From assembly GCA_017445905.1 (NCBI GenBank), contig JAFSRX010000070.1:25654-89653 (forward strand): a DNA stretch of 64,000 nucleotides, read 5' to 3'. This document shows, in pieces, positions 57,035 to 64,000 of this stretch. This DNA is from Eubacterium sp. Its GTDB lineage: Bacteria > Bacillota > Clostridia > Oscillospirales > Acutalibacteraceae. The position numbers were made by a program, and so were the translations under genes. The notes under the pieces were generated by a model. That model made no database searches and had not been told where the DNA came from. It saw only the letters and a list, made by a program, of their open reading frames with translations. Position 1 is the first letter of the stretch; each line of letters starts with the position of its first letter.

Positions 57035-59038
57035 ATGATAAAAGTTAATTGGAGTAAAATTAAAAAATTTGAAAAAAAAGGTTTTGCGTTCTCATTTATA
57101 GGTGCAGAGCTTCTTTTCGCAATTATCCTTTTTATTATCGGAATGATAATATCTGTCAGCATTCTCAATTATTTAAGTGCTCTTTTTATTATGTTTATAG
57201 GCGCATTCTATATTCACATTGAATCAAGAATGATTCAGATATACTTCCTTCTTGCTTTATACGATATTTCGTCTTGTATATTTACATTCTCTAATATAAG
57301 CAAAGAAGGCAGATACTCAGTTCTTTTGATAACATCTGCAATTCTTCTGATAACGCTTATTCTGAGCCTGATTGTAGAAAGCTATGTTAACGAAAACACA
57401 AGATATCAACCCACGGATTCAAGTAATAAAGTGTTTTTTGAAAACAAAAACGTTATGTTTTTTGCACCCCATGAGGATGATGAAATTAATGTTTTCGGAG
57501 GAGTTATTGAACAGTATATTAAAAACGGCTCTGACGTTAGAATTGTTTTCTTAACTAACGGCGACTGCTACGGTATCGGTCAGACAAGAATTAAAGAAGC
57601 GCTTGATGTTGCTAAGGTTTATTCTATTCCCGAGGAAAACATAATTTTTCTCGGATATAGTGATTCTCTTACTAAAGACGGCGTTCACATATACAATGCA
57701 GACAATGATGAGGAATACACCTCAATAAAAGGCTACACCGAAACATATGGCTCAAAAACTCATCCTGCATTTAAAACAGGAAGAAAATATACCAGAAAAA
57801 ATATTGTTGAAGATTTTGAAGATGTAATTAAAAAATACAGACCTGATGAACTATTTTGCTGTGATTATGACTCTCATCCTGACCACAGAGCTATCAGCCT
57901 ATTTTTTGAAGAAGCGATGGACAATATTCTTCGTGAAGGTCTTGACTATACTCCCGTTGTTTATAAAGGCTTCGGTTATTCAACAGCATGGAACGGAAAA
58001 CAGGATTACTATTCACTTAATATTGTTTCAACAAGAAAGGAATCAAAATCTCTTTTGATGGATGAAAATAATATCTATGAATGGAACGAGAGAATGCGTT
58101 TTCCTGTTGCAGATGAATTTCTTTCAAGAGTTATGCAGAATTCAAGGTCATACAGAGCAATGATGATGCACTGCTCTCAGACAGCAACAGACCATGCAAA
58201 CGGTATTCTTAACGGAGATAAGGTTTTCTGGAAGCGCAGAACAGACAGCATATTATGTGATGCAAAGGTTATGGCAACAAGCGGAAATGCAGATTCAATA
58301 ACGTCTTTTAAACTTGCTGAGAGCGAGGATATTACAAAATCTGATTATCTCCCCTGCTCCGATATGTGGATTGCAGATAATGACGACAAAAATAGAATTG
58401 TTATGTTTGCTCTGCCTGAAAAACGGCGTATTAAAGAAATTGCAATTTATGGCTCTCCCGATGAAGAAAATAAGATTTTAAATGCAACGCTGAAAATTGG
58501 AAGCTACCAGTTTGAAACAGGAATAATTGATAATTACTCAGTGTTTGAATTTGACGAGATACTAACGGACAAAATTGCGCTTAAAATTGATGAATATACG
58601 GGCGAAGCAGCAGTTTTAAAGATTGCAGCATATGAAACTCCGAGTGAACAGAAAACTCAGCTTATAAAGCTTATGAACCGCAGTTCCGATTTCTGCTACG
58701 ACTACATAATAAGAAAAAGCGGAAAAGAAGAGTTATTTGTCTATACATATCCTCAGAACGATGAGCTAAAATTTGATTTAAAAACTGAGGGTGACGTTAG
58801 CGCTGAATTTACCGACAACGGAATTCTTGTTAAATGTAAGCAAAACGAAAAAGGAAAACTACGAGTTACAATTAAAGATAATCCTGAAATTTTTGATGAA
58901 ATAAATATAAGCAATCCTGATGACAAAAAGAGAAATCAGATTAAGTTCAAACAAGTTCTTGAACATATTGTTTATAGCTACCCAATGCAAAAGGATTATT
59001 ATTTAGGCTTAATCAGAAGACTTGGAGTATATAAATAA
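57035..59038 (+). CDS. Membrane-anchored PIG-L (LmbE) family deacetylase
   Basis: The 667-residue protein has three to four N-terminal membrane helices (~18-40, 43-62, 67-85, 95-115), a PIG-L zinc-hydrolase domain (APHEDDEINVFGG ~144-156, LTNGD, CDYDSHPDHRAIS) and a C-terminal beta-rich region from ~430 on, perhaps a carbohydrate-binding domain. PIG-L enzymes remove N-acetyl groups from sugars. With its catalytic part apparently on one side of the membrane, it may modify a cell-surface glycan or lipid. Substrate unknown. Confidence 0.85.
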   Translation: MIKVNWSKIKKFEKKGFAFSFIGAELLFAIILFIIGMIISVSILNYLSALFIMFIGAFYIHIESRMIQIYFLLALYDISSCIFTFSNISKEGRYSVLLITSAILLITLILSLIVESYVNENTRYQPTDSSNKVFFENKNVMFFAPHEDDEINVFGGVIEQYIKNGSDVRIVFLTNGDCYGIGQTRIKEALDVAKVYSIPEENIIFLGYSDSLTKDGVHIYNADNDEEYTSIKGYTETYGSKTHPAFKTGRKYTRKNIVEDFEDVIKKYRPDELFCCDYDSHPDHRAISLFFEEAMDNILREGLDYTPVVYKGFGYSTAWNGKQDYYSLNIVSTRKESKSLLMDENNIYEWNERMRFPVADEFLSRVMQNSRSYRAMMMHCSQTATDHANGILNGDKVFWKRRTDSILCDAKVMATSGNADSITSFKLAESEDITKSDYLPCSDMWIADNDDKNRIVMFALPEKRRIKEIAIYGSPDEENKILNATLKIGSYQFETGIIDNYSVFEFDEILTDKIALKIDEYTGEAAVLKIAAYETPSEQKTQLIKLMNRSSDFCYDYIIRKSGKEELFVYTYPQNDELKFDLKTEGDVSAEFTDNGILVKCKQNEKGKLRVTIKDNPEIFDEINISNPDDKKRNQIKFKQVLEHIVYSYPMQKDYYLGLIRRLGVYK

Positions 59039-59045
59039 TAAGAGC

Positions 59046-59505
59046 TGTCCGCTCAATGAACTGCACCAGGTTGTGCAGACAGCACAAAAACAGCCTACCA
59101 AGGTAGAATATTAAGTTTTAAGAAACGAACTGACATCTTTGTTCCAAAGGTGTCAGTTTTGTTTTAGTTTGAATACGAATGTTGTTGTCGTACAAATCAC
59201 GAATGACAGAAAGATAGAGAAATTCTTCCGATGTTTTGATATATGAAATGTCAGTAACCCACTTTTGATTCGGTCTTTCTGCAGTAAACTCTCTGTTCAG
59301 AATGTTTGGATAGCGATGAAGATATTGACTGCAATAGTGAAACTTCTTACGCCTAACAACTGAAAGCAGATTGTACTTTTGCATGACACGCAATACCAGT
59401 GTTCATAACTTTTTGGCATGAAAATTCCCCCTTGATGTATATTCTACACCAAGGGGGCTCTTTTTTCTATTGTCCATTTTTTACGGACTTGTGCACAAGC
59501 GGGCA
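59046..59505. mobile_element. Internally deleted IS3-family (IS150 group) insertion sequence
   Basis: The 460-base element is bounded by imperfect inverted repeats: AGCTGTCCGCT on the left and, on the opposite strand, AGCTGCCCGCT on the right. It keeps an orfB fragment (59118-59393), a hairpin with arms CCCCCTTG/CAAGGGGG and the core GTAAAAAATGGACAATA (reading inward from the right end). orfA is missing. No clear target duplication was seen. Confidence 0.7.
59118..59393 (-). pseudogene. Remnant of IS3-family transposase OrfB
   Basis: The 91-residue frame has the orfB signature MRVMQKYNLLSVVRRKKF, then FTAERPNQKWVTDISYIKT and LYLSVIRDLYDN, which contain the first catalytic Asp. It then jumps to KTKLTPLEQRCQFV, the normal C-terminus, so the middle of the catalytic domain with the other two acidic residues is deleted in frame. 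It cannot be active. Confidence 0.85.
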
Positions 59506-59557
59506 GCTTTTTCTATAAATAAAGGAGAAAGCATTTCTACCTTCTCCTTATTTTAAG

Positions 59558-60220
59558 TTAATTGAAAATATAATTTGTATTCTTAAATGTTACCGGAATA
59601 TATTTTCCGCCAGAATACATATAAACTGATGATAGCTTAACTGAAACTGCATATGTTCTTCCGCCAGCCGAGAAAACATAACAATCAGAATTGTTGATGT
59701 TTGTTATTCTCGAAGTATAGTTAATTGAGCCGGATGAAGGATCACCATGGTAACCAAGCTGTTTCCAGTTATCGTGAAGAACCTGTTTCAGAAGAGCCTT
59801 TGCTTCAGCAACTGAATAATCAGGTGTTGTTGTTATTTTATGAGGATTCTCATATCTGTCATATTCACCAATTTCAGCACTTGCAGTTGTTTCTTCTTCG
59901 GGGCTTAAAACAGGTGGAGTATATTGGAACCACATAACAAGAAAGTAGATTAAGTACCAGATTAAAAGAATAAGTATTATAAGAAGAATAATCTTCTTTG
60001 CCTTACTTCCGCCTGCAGCTGCGAATGCTTCTTCCTGAGTTGGAACAGGAGTTGGAACAAATGGCTTGCCCTTCTTATTTGCTTTCTTTTCAGCTTTAGC
60101 GTTTTTCTTATCTATCTTTTTAACAAGTTTAGCATAAGCGGCTGCTTGACTTTTTTCAAGTTTAGCTGCCTTCTTAGCTGCCTTTTTTTCTTTTTTTGCA
60201 AGCTTCTTTTCTTTACTCAA
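59558..60220 (-). CDS. Lys-rich single-pass membrane protein, unknown function
   Basis: The 220-residue protein has an N-terminal Lys/Ala-rich helical, probably coiled-coil segment (~1-52), a membrane helix (~76-98) and an outside domain of ~120 residues (LKQVLHDNWKQLGYHGDP...YAVSVKLSSVYMYSGGKYIPV) that resembles small beta-rich sensing domains. I do not recognise the family. The long basic N-terminus would be cytoplasmic and could bind nucleic acid or membrane lipid. Confidence 0.7.
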   Translation of the reverse strand: MSKEKKLAKKEKKAAKKAAKLEKSQAAAYAKLVKKIDKKNAKAEKKANKKGKPFVPTPVPTQEEAFAAAGGSKAKKIILLIILILLIWYLIYFLVMWFQYTPPVLSPEEETTASAEIGEYDRYENPHKITTTPDYSVAEAKALLKQVLHDNWKQLGYHGDPSSGSINYTSRITNINNSDCYVFSAGGRTYAVSVKLSSVYMYSGGKYIPVTFKNTNYIFN

Positions 60221-60427
60221 AGCAGTCCCCTCCTTATAAGTACTAAGTTAGTATAACATTAATCCCCTGAAAATTCAATAATAATTTTTAAGATATTCAC
60301 TTGATTTTGTAAACAATTTGTAAATATGATTGATTAAAAAATCAAAATATATTGTATATTTTAACAAATTTTTTCTTGCATTTAGTGTTATTTCGTTTTA
60401 ACATAATATTAAAGGAGGCAAATATTT

Positions 60428-61483
60428 ATGAGAGATTACTTCAATATAATAATTGGTTTTTTAAACGAGAATGATAAAATTGTCAGAATAATTGCTGGCA
60501 TAATAGTATTTATTTTATTTGTTGTTTTAAGAAATCTTGTTTCAAGATTTCTGCTTTCTATTTTATCAAAATTTGCTTTTAAAGATAGTGAAGAAAAGAA
60601 GGAATCTTTTATTAAAACAATGCTAAAGCCTCTTTCGATTTTCTTTTTTATCTTTGGCTTATTTATTGCTCTTCAGCTAAACTTTAAATCAGTAGTTGTT
60701 GTTAAGGTATTCAAAATTACAATAATCATTTTAATATGCTGGGCAATTATTAATTATCTTTCTGCAAATATCGGATCCTTTATGAAGTTAACTGAAAACG
60801 ATAAGACAAATCTTACTGCTATCAGATTTATCAGCAATATTCTTAAAATAGTTGTTGTTTTGTTCGGCATTGTTATGATTATAAGCGAACTCGGATATAA
60901 TATAAACGGACTTTTAACAGGTCTCGGAGTTGGAGGTCTTGCAGTTTCTCTTGCAGCTCAGGATGCAGTTTCTAACCTCATAAGTGGATTTATTATTGTT
61001 TTTGAAAAACCTTTTATTGTTGGCGATTTTGTTATAACCGATTCGATTATGGGAACTGTTACGGATATAACTATGCGTTCAACAACAATCAAAACACTTG
61101 AAAACAGCATTGTTACCCTGCCTAACTCGTCTGTTGCAAATTCATCAATAACGAATTTAAGCAGAATTGATCATAGATTAATGGAATTTGATATCGGTCT
61201 TTTATATTCAACTCCAAACGAGCTGCTTGAAAAGTGTATTAATGATATAAAAGAATACCTTAAAAATGATGAAGAAGTTCTTAATGAGCCAATCAGAGTT
61301 AATTTCACGAAGCTCGATGATTCAAGCCTAAATATTTCAATATTCTGTTATTCAGTAAAGTCGGACTTGGGAGAACATTTAGAGGTATTTAACAAAGTTA
61401 ACTTTAACGTTAAAAGAATTATTGAAGAAAACGGTGCATCATTTGCATATCCTTCAACAAGCGTTTATATCGAAAAAAAATAA
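60428..61483 (+). CDS. mscS: Small-conductance mechanosensitive channel (MscS family)
   Basis: The 351-residue protein has three to five N-terminal helices, the pore helix with the conserved GLGVGGLAVSLAAQDAVSN (~173-191), FEKPFIVGDFV, and the cytoplasmic MscS domain (TTIKTLENSIVTLPNS). It would release osmolytes on sudden dilution. A terminator follows. Confidence 0.95.
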   Translation: MRDYFNIIIGFLNENDKIVRIIAGIIVFILFVVLRNLVSRFLLSILSKFAFKDSEEKKESFIKTMLKPLSIFFFIFGLFIALQLNFKSVVVVKVFKITIIILICWAIINYLSANIGSFMKLTENDKTNLTAIRFISNILKIVVVLFGIVMIISELGYNINGLLTGLGVGGLAVSLAAQDAVSNLISGFIIVFEKPFIVGDFVITDSIMGTVTDITMRSTTIKTLENSIVTLPNSSVANSSITNLSRIDHRLMEFDIGLLYSTPNELLEKCINDIKEYLKNDEEVLNEPIRVNFTKLDDSSLNISIFCYSVKSDLGEHLEVFNKVNFNVKRIIEENGASFAYPSTSVYIEKK

Positions 61484-61488
61484 AAACC

Positions 61489-61515
61489 GGGATATCTCAA
61501 AAAATGAGGTATCCC
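61489..61515. terminator. Bidirectional terminator after mscS
   Basis: Arms GGGATATCTCA/TGAGGTATCCC with a 5-base A-rich loop, followed by TTATGTTTT. Confidence 0.8.
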
Positions 61516-61526
61516 TTATGTTTTAA

Positions 61527-62258
61527 TCAGAAGTTCTTTTCAGCAATGAATTTACCATTAGAATCAACAACAACAAATTTCAGCTTCATGCCATTAATCT
61601 TTGACGACTTCTTAATCTTTTTAAATGCTTTTATTTTCTTTTTATCTTTTTTTAGCGCGTTGAGATATTTTTTATAGTGTTTACTTACCTTCTTAAATGA
61701 TTCATCATCAACAGCTTTTTTATATTTGTGTTCAATTAATAAAGTATCACCTGAGGCATAAGCGTCAACAATAACCCTACCTGCAGCTTCAGTTTTTTCC
61801 GCATAAGAATCAATAAACTTCTGAAATGAAGGACTCTCTATGTATTCATCAATTAAATCTTCAGTTGTCAGTTCATCATCAAAGCTTCCTAAATCCCTAT
61901 CCTGATTTTTTAATGAATCCTCAATAACATAAACAATGTCATTAAGCTTAAATGAGGAATGGCTTAATTTTTTATAAACAAAAACATCAGGAACATTCTC
62001 AGAGTTTATAGTAACTGAATTTTCAGGAATTGAAAAAGCATCTCCTTCAATCTTATATTTAACAAAAATGCTCTGTCCGCCGGCTTCAATCTGAACATAA
62101 CTACCGTTAAATTCAATGGAATCAAATATAATTTCAGAATTATATTGGTCTTCAGGAATATATTTCCCTTCCAATTCCTTAGAACAAGAAGACAAAAGAA
62201 CTGATAATAAGAATATCAGCAAAAGAAATATAAGCGATTTGTTTTTTATAATTTGCAA
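61527..62258 (-). CDS. Putative lipoprotein, unknown function
   Basis: The 243-residue protein has a lipoprotein signal (LLSVLLSSC, lipid-modified Cys ~25), a beta-rich half (~28-120: YVQIEAGGQSIFVKYKIEGD) and a helical Lys-rich C-terminal half (~125-243). No family is recognised with confidence. It lies between mscS and tRNA-Cys and has no operon partner. Confidence 0.78.
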   Translation of the reverse strand: MQIIKNKSLIFLLLIFLLSVLLSSCSKELEGKYIPEDQYNSEIIFDSIEFNGSYVQIEAGGQSIFVKYKIEGDAFSIPENSVTINSENVPDVFVYKKLSHSSFKLNDIVYVIEDSLKNQDRDLGSFDDELTTEDLIDEYIESPSFQKFIDSYAEKTEAAGRVIVDAYASGDTLLIEHKYKKAVDDESFKKVSKHYKKYLNALKKDKKKIKAFKKIKKSSKINGMKLKFVVVDSNGKFIAEKNF

Positions 62259-62289
62259 TATTAATCAGTCCTTTCAAAATTTTCATAAA

Positions 62290-62319
62290 AAAGACCCTTG
62301 ACAATAATCAAGGGTCTTT
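62290..62319. terminator. Terminator of tRNA-Cys
   Basis: Arms AAAGACCCTTGA/TCAAGGGTCTTT with a 6-base loop, five bases from the tRNA 3' end. No second tRNA 3'-end copy follows it. Confidence 0.85.
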
Positions 62320-62324
62320 CCTGT

Positions 62325-62399
62325 TGGAGGCACCACCCAGATTTGAACTGGGGCATAAAGCTTTTGCAGAGCTCTGCCTTACCACTTGGCTATGGTGCC
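62325..62399 (-). tRNA. tRNA-Cys (anticodon GCA)
   Basis: The 75-base gene has acceptor GGCACCA/TGGTGCC, anticodon loop CTGCAAA, T-arm AGTTCAAATCT and an encoded CCA. Its product is the ligand of the Cys T-box before cysE-cysS. Confidence 0.95.
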
Positions 62400-62717
62400 A
62401 TTTGTTATTTGCAACGGGAATTATTATAATAGATTATATAAACTTTGTCAATACTTTATACTGAAAATAATAAAAATATTTCGACACGCTGTAAGACTTT
62501 TGAAAAAGACACAGAAATTTTTTCTCTTGCGAACATTGCTGTACTCCTCCAAACATATTACAGGACTGAAGCATTTTGTTCTCAAAATGTTTTAATCACG
62601 CAGGATATTATGACGACGCAAAAAACAAAATGCGCTAAACAGGGGCTGTAAAAAACAGCCAAATAGAAACCAGGATTAACCGTAAACTTTTTCTTTCACA
62701 AAAGTGTTTATAAAAAC

Positions 62718-62737
62718 GGGAGGGTGTAAACCCTCCC
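62718..62737 (-). terminator. Terminator of the secreted fibronectin-like gene
   Basis: Arms GGGAGGG/CCCTCCC; on the minus strand it is followed by GTTTTTATA. The roughly 430 bases between tRNA-Cys and this gene hold this hairpin and only very short unsupported frames. Confidence 0.7.
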
Positions 62738-62832
62738 TTAAAAGAATTATAAATTACTTTGTTTTAACCTTTTTATAAGCGTTGTAATTAACATATCATT
62801 TTTTCTCATGTTAATATTAAGCGTTATTTAAA

Positions 62833-63606
62833 TTATTTCTTTGTAACAACGGTTTTCTTAGAAGACCATTTGCCGTAATATGTTTTATTAATGCCGCTAC
62901 CTTTAATCTTTTTGTATGTTCTTATTCTAACATAATACTTTTTCTTTGCACTAAGCTTTTGTGTTGCATAAGAAACCTTTGTGTTTTTTAGACAGGTTAT
63001 AGTTTTTGCAGAGGACATATTGCTGTTTCTTGAATACTGAATCTGATAGCCCGTTGCGCTTGAAGCCTTTTTCCAGGTTGCTTTAAAGCCTTTCTTTAAT
63101 GCAACAACCTTTGTTAAAGAAACATTTGAAAACTGAGGATAAAAAGAAAGAGAATAGTCAAAATATCCGCTCTCAACATATCCGTGTAAATCCATCATTA
63201 AATAATATGAGCCCTTTGATAGAGTAACTGCAAAGCTATCTTGATAACAGCCTAATCCGCTGTAGTAATCAAGTTCATCGAAAAAATCGCCATTATAAGT
63301 ACTTCTTAGAGGATTTTCTAAATTATTGCTTTTAAAAATCATGAAGTCGGTAGGAAGATCGTATTCTGAATTTGCACGTGCTTTAAAGGTAATTTTTCCT
63401 GCTGCGGGAAGCGTGAAATAACAGCCCTTTAAATAAGAATTTTCATTAGAATCGTAGTCGTAATTAGTAACTACGGCGCCGTACCATGTGTTTAAATCAA
63501 CATTTTTGCAATCTGACACCCAATTTGCATACGCAGTAAGGTTGAAACCTGCCAATGTAGATAACAACATAATGATTGATAACACTAAACTAATTGATTT
63601 TTTCAT
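62833..63606 (-). CDS. Secreted protein with a PPC-like domain and a fibronectin type III domain
   Basis: The 257-residue protein has a signal peptide (~1-26, ending ...LTAYA-NW). A beta-sandwich region (~40-155: YFTLPAAGKITFKARANSE, SFAVTLSKGSYYLMMDLHGY) resembles pre-peptidase C-terminal domains. A C-terminal fibronectin-III-like domain follows (~165-257: GFKATWKKASSATGYQIQYS, KKKYYVRIRTYK). It has no surface anchor. The start is the ATG at 63606 with AAAGGAG; the earlier start at 63627 has none. Confidence 0.82.
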   Translation of the reverse strand: MKKSISLVLSIIMLLSTLAGFNLTAYANWVSDCKNVDLNTWYGAVVTNYDYDSNENSYLKGCYFTLPAAGKITFKARANSEYDLPTDFMIFKSNNLENPLRSTYNGDFFDELDYYSGLGCYQDSFAVTLSKGSYYLMMDLHGYVESGYFDYSLSFYPQFSNVSLTKVVALKKGFKATWKKASSATGYQIQYSRNSNMSSAKTITCLKNTKVSYATQKLSAKKKYYVRIRTYKKIKGSGINKTYYGKWSSKKTVVTKK

Positions 63607-63722
63607 ATTATTACTCCTTTGTAACATAATGAAAATATTATATCACTAATATATAAGTCTGTCAATATATCAAAAGATTACAATAAGTTAAAAATACTTA
63701 AATGTTTGCTAATTACGAAAAT

Positions 63723-63889
63723 GCGGATTACGAGACTCGCTCGGCACACTTTCGCGCTCTCCGGCACGCACACGGGCACCAAAACAGTCCGCCAGACTGT
63801 TTTTATTTGCCGTTGGCAAATTGCCCTGATTGAGTCTCGTCCGCTTTTCCAGAACAAAAAGCACCCGAATGGGTGCTTTTTGTTCTGGA
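63723..63889 (-). mobile_element. tRNA-tail element B: about 167-bp non-coding element behind tRNA-Gly(GCC)
   Basis: The tRNA 3'-end sequence GCGGATTACGAG (63890-63901) recurs at 63723-63734, 167 bases further on; the second copy continues as ACTCGC, matching the T-arm part CTCGC, but has lost CCA. Between the copies lie, read on the minus strand, a 16-base-arm terminator, GCGGACGAGACTC (which can pair with GAGTCTCG next to the second copy), ATTTGCC-AAC-GGCAAAT (63821-63805), AAACAGTC and GACTGTTT (63802-63782), and GTGTGCGTG. The part order matches element A. No ORF is supported. Confidence 0.65.
63851..63886 (-). terminator. Terminator of tRNA-Gly(GCC)
   Basis: Perfect 16-base arms AGAACAAAAAGCACCC and their complement, 4-base loop, starting at the first base after the tRNA body. 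Confidence 0.85.
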
Positions 63890-63961
63890 GCGGATTACGA
63901 GGATCGAACTCGCTACCTTCACCTTGGCAAGGTGACGCTCTACCGAATGAGCTAAATCCGC
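63886..63961 (-). tRNA. tRNA-Gly (anticodon GCC)
   Basis: The 76-base gene has acceptor GCGGATT/AATCCGC, anticodon loop TTGCCAA, T-arm AGTTCGATCCT and an encoded CCA. Confidence 0.95.
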
Positions 63962-63966
63962 ATATT

Positions 63967-64000
63967 TGGTGCTTCCGGACGGAATCGAACCATCGACACG
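63967..64000 (-). tRNA. tRNA, 3' part only (cut by the window end)
   Basis: Read on the minus strand the window ends within a T-arm (GGTTCGATTCC) and acceptor GGAAGCACCA. The anticodon is outside the window, so the isotype cannot be given. It lies 5 bases upstream of tRNA-Gly, as a tRNA cluster. Confidence 0.85.

Noticed and set aside
62757-62820. A 20-codon minus-strand frame between tRNA-Cys and the fibronectin-like gene
   Set aside because: No ribosome binding site, low-complexity AT-rich sequence and no operon context.

Overview
The window is low-GC, gene-dense bacterial chromosome that fits a Gram-positive, spore-forming gut Clostridium (Oscillospiraceae/Ruminococcus-like). The reasons are spore genes (a SipL-type SPOCS-LysM protein next to spoIVA, spoIIR, a spoIIM-like gene, cwlD, DacF-type carboxypeptidases), a Cys T-box leader, strong GGAGG or GGTGAT ribosome binding sites, many TTG/GTG starts, AGA-rich codon use and secreted Ig-like, LRR and dockerin-like proteins. 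The species assignment is inference.

Layout. 1-2.7 kb: a cut-off secreted protein, a membrane LRR protein and an ECF sigma factor, which look like a signalling unit. 2.9-5.9 kb: sipL-like gene and spoIVA. 5.9-14.4 kb: small membrane and zinc proteins, a GHL10 lipoprotein, mtaB, a D-Ala-D-Ala carboxypeptidase, pgi, a P-loop protein, yceD-rpmF and der. 14.6-22.3 kb: a 2156-residue Ig-like/helical-module exoprotein and an LRR/EF-hand exoprotein. 22.3-29.8 kb: rpmB, recA-recX-rimO-pgsA, then cysE-cysS under a Cys T-box, and an Fe-S aldo/keto reductase. 29.8-33.8 kb: asd-dapA-dapB and a nucleotidyltransferase-fold protein. 33.9-37.8 kb: queA-tgt-yajC and two membrane proteins. 37.8-42.6 kb: a tyrosine recombinase, radA with a tiny membrane ORF after it, cwlD, a 2-hydroxyacid dehydrogenase and tRNA-Leu(UAA). 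42.9-47.6 kb: a poly-gamma-glutamate capsule operon capB-capC-capA-capD, with capA split by an in-frame TGA, followed by an IS-derived mini-element. 47.8-59.0 kb: a carboxypeptidase, a GH13 glucosidase, tRNA-Leu(CAA), spoIIR, ispE, an aminotransferase with an Lrp regulator, a PHP phosphatase, the ACT/UPF0210 pair and a PIG-L deacetylase. 59.0-64.0 kb: an internally deleted IS3-family element, membrane and secreted proteins, an MscS channel, and tRNA-Cys, tRNA-Gly and a cut tRNA.

Most unusual points. (1) Two of the tRNA genes, Leu(CAA) and Gly(GCC), are each followed by a non-coding element of about 170-180 bp. Both elements share one internal layout (an ACAGTC/GACTGT palindrome and a second hairpin) and both end in a second copy of that tRNA's own 3' end. 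This looks like a family of miniature elements that insert at tRNA 3' ends and rebuild them. (2) The spoIIR reading frame has no stop before the tRNA-Leu(CAA) gene; it carries the tRNA promoter inside its 3' end and runs on through the tRNA and the element. (3) The capsule operon carries a nonsense codon exactly where the CapA family usually has Gly. (4) A membrane LRR protein is paired with an ECF sigma factor. No CRISPR array, prophage or rRNA operon was seen.
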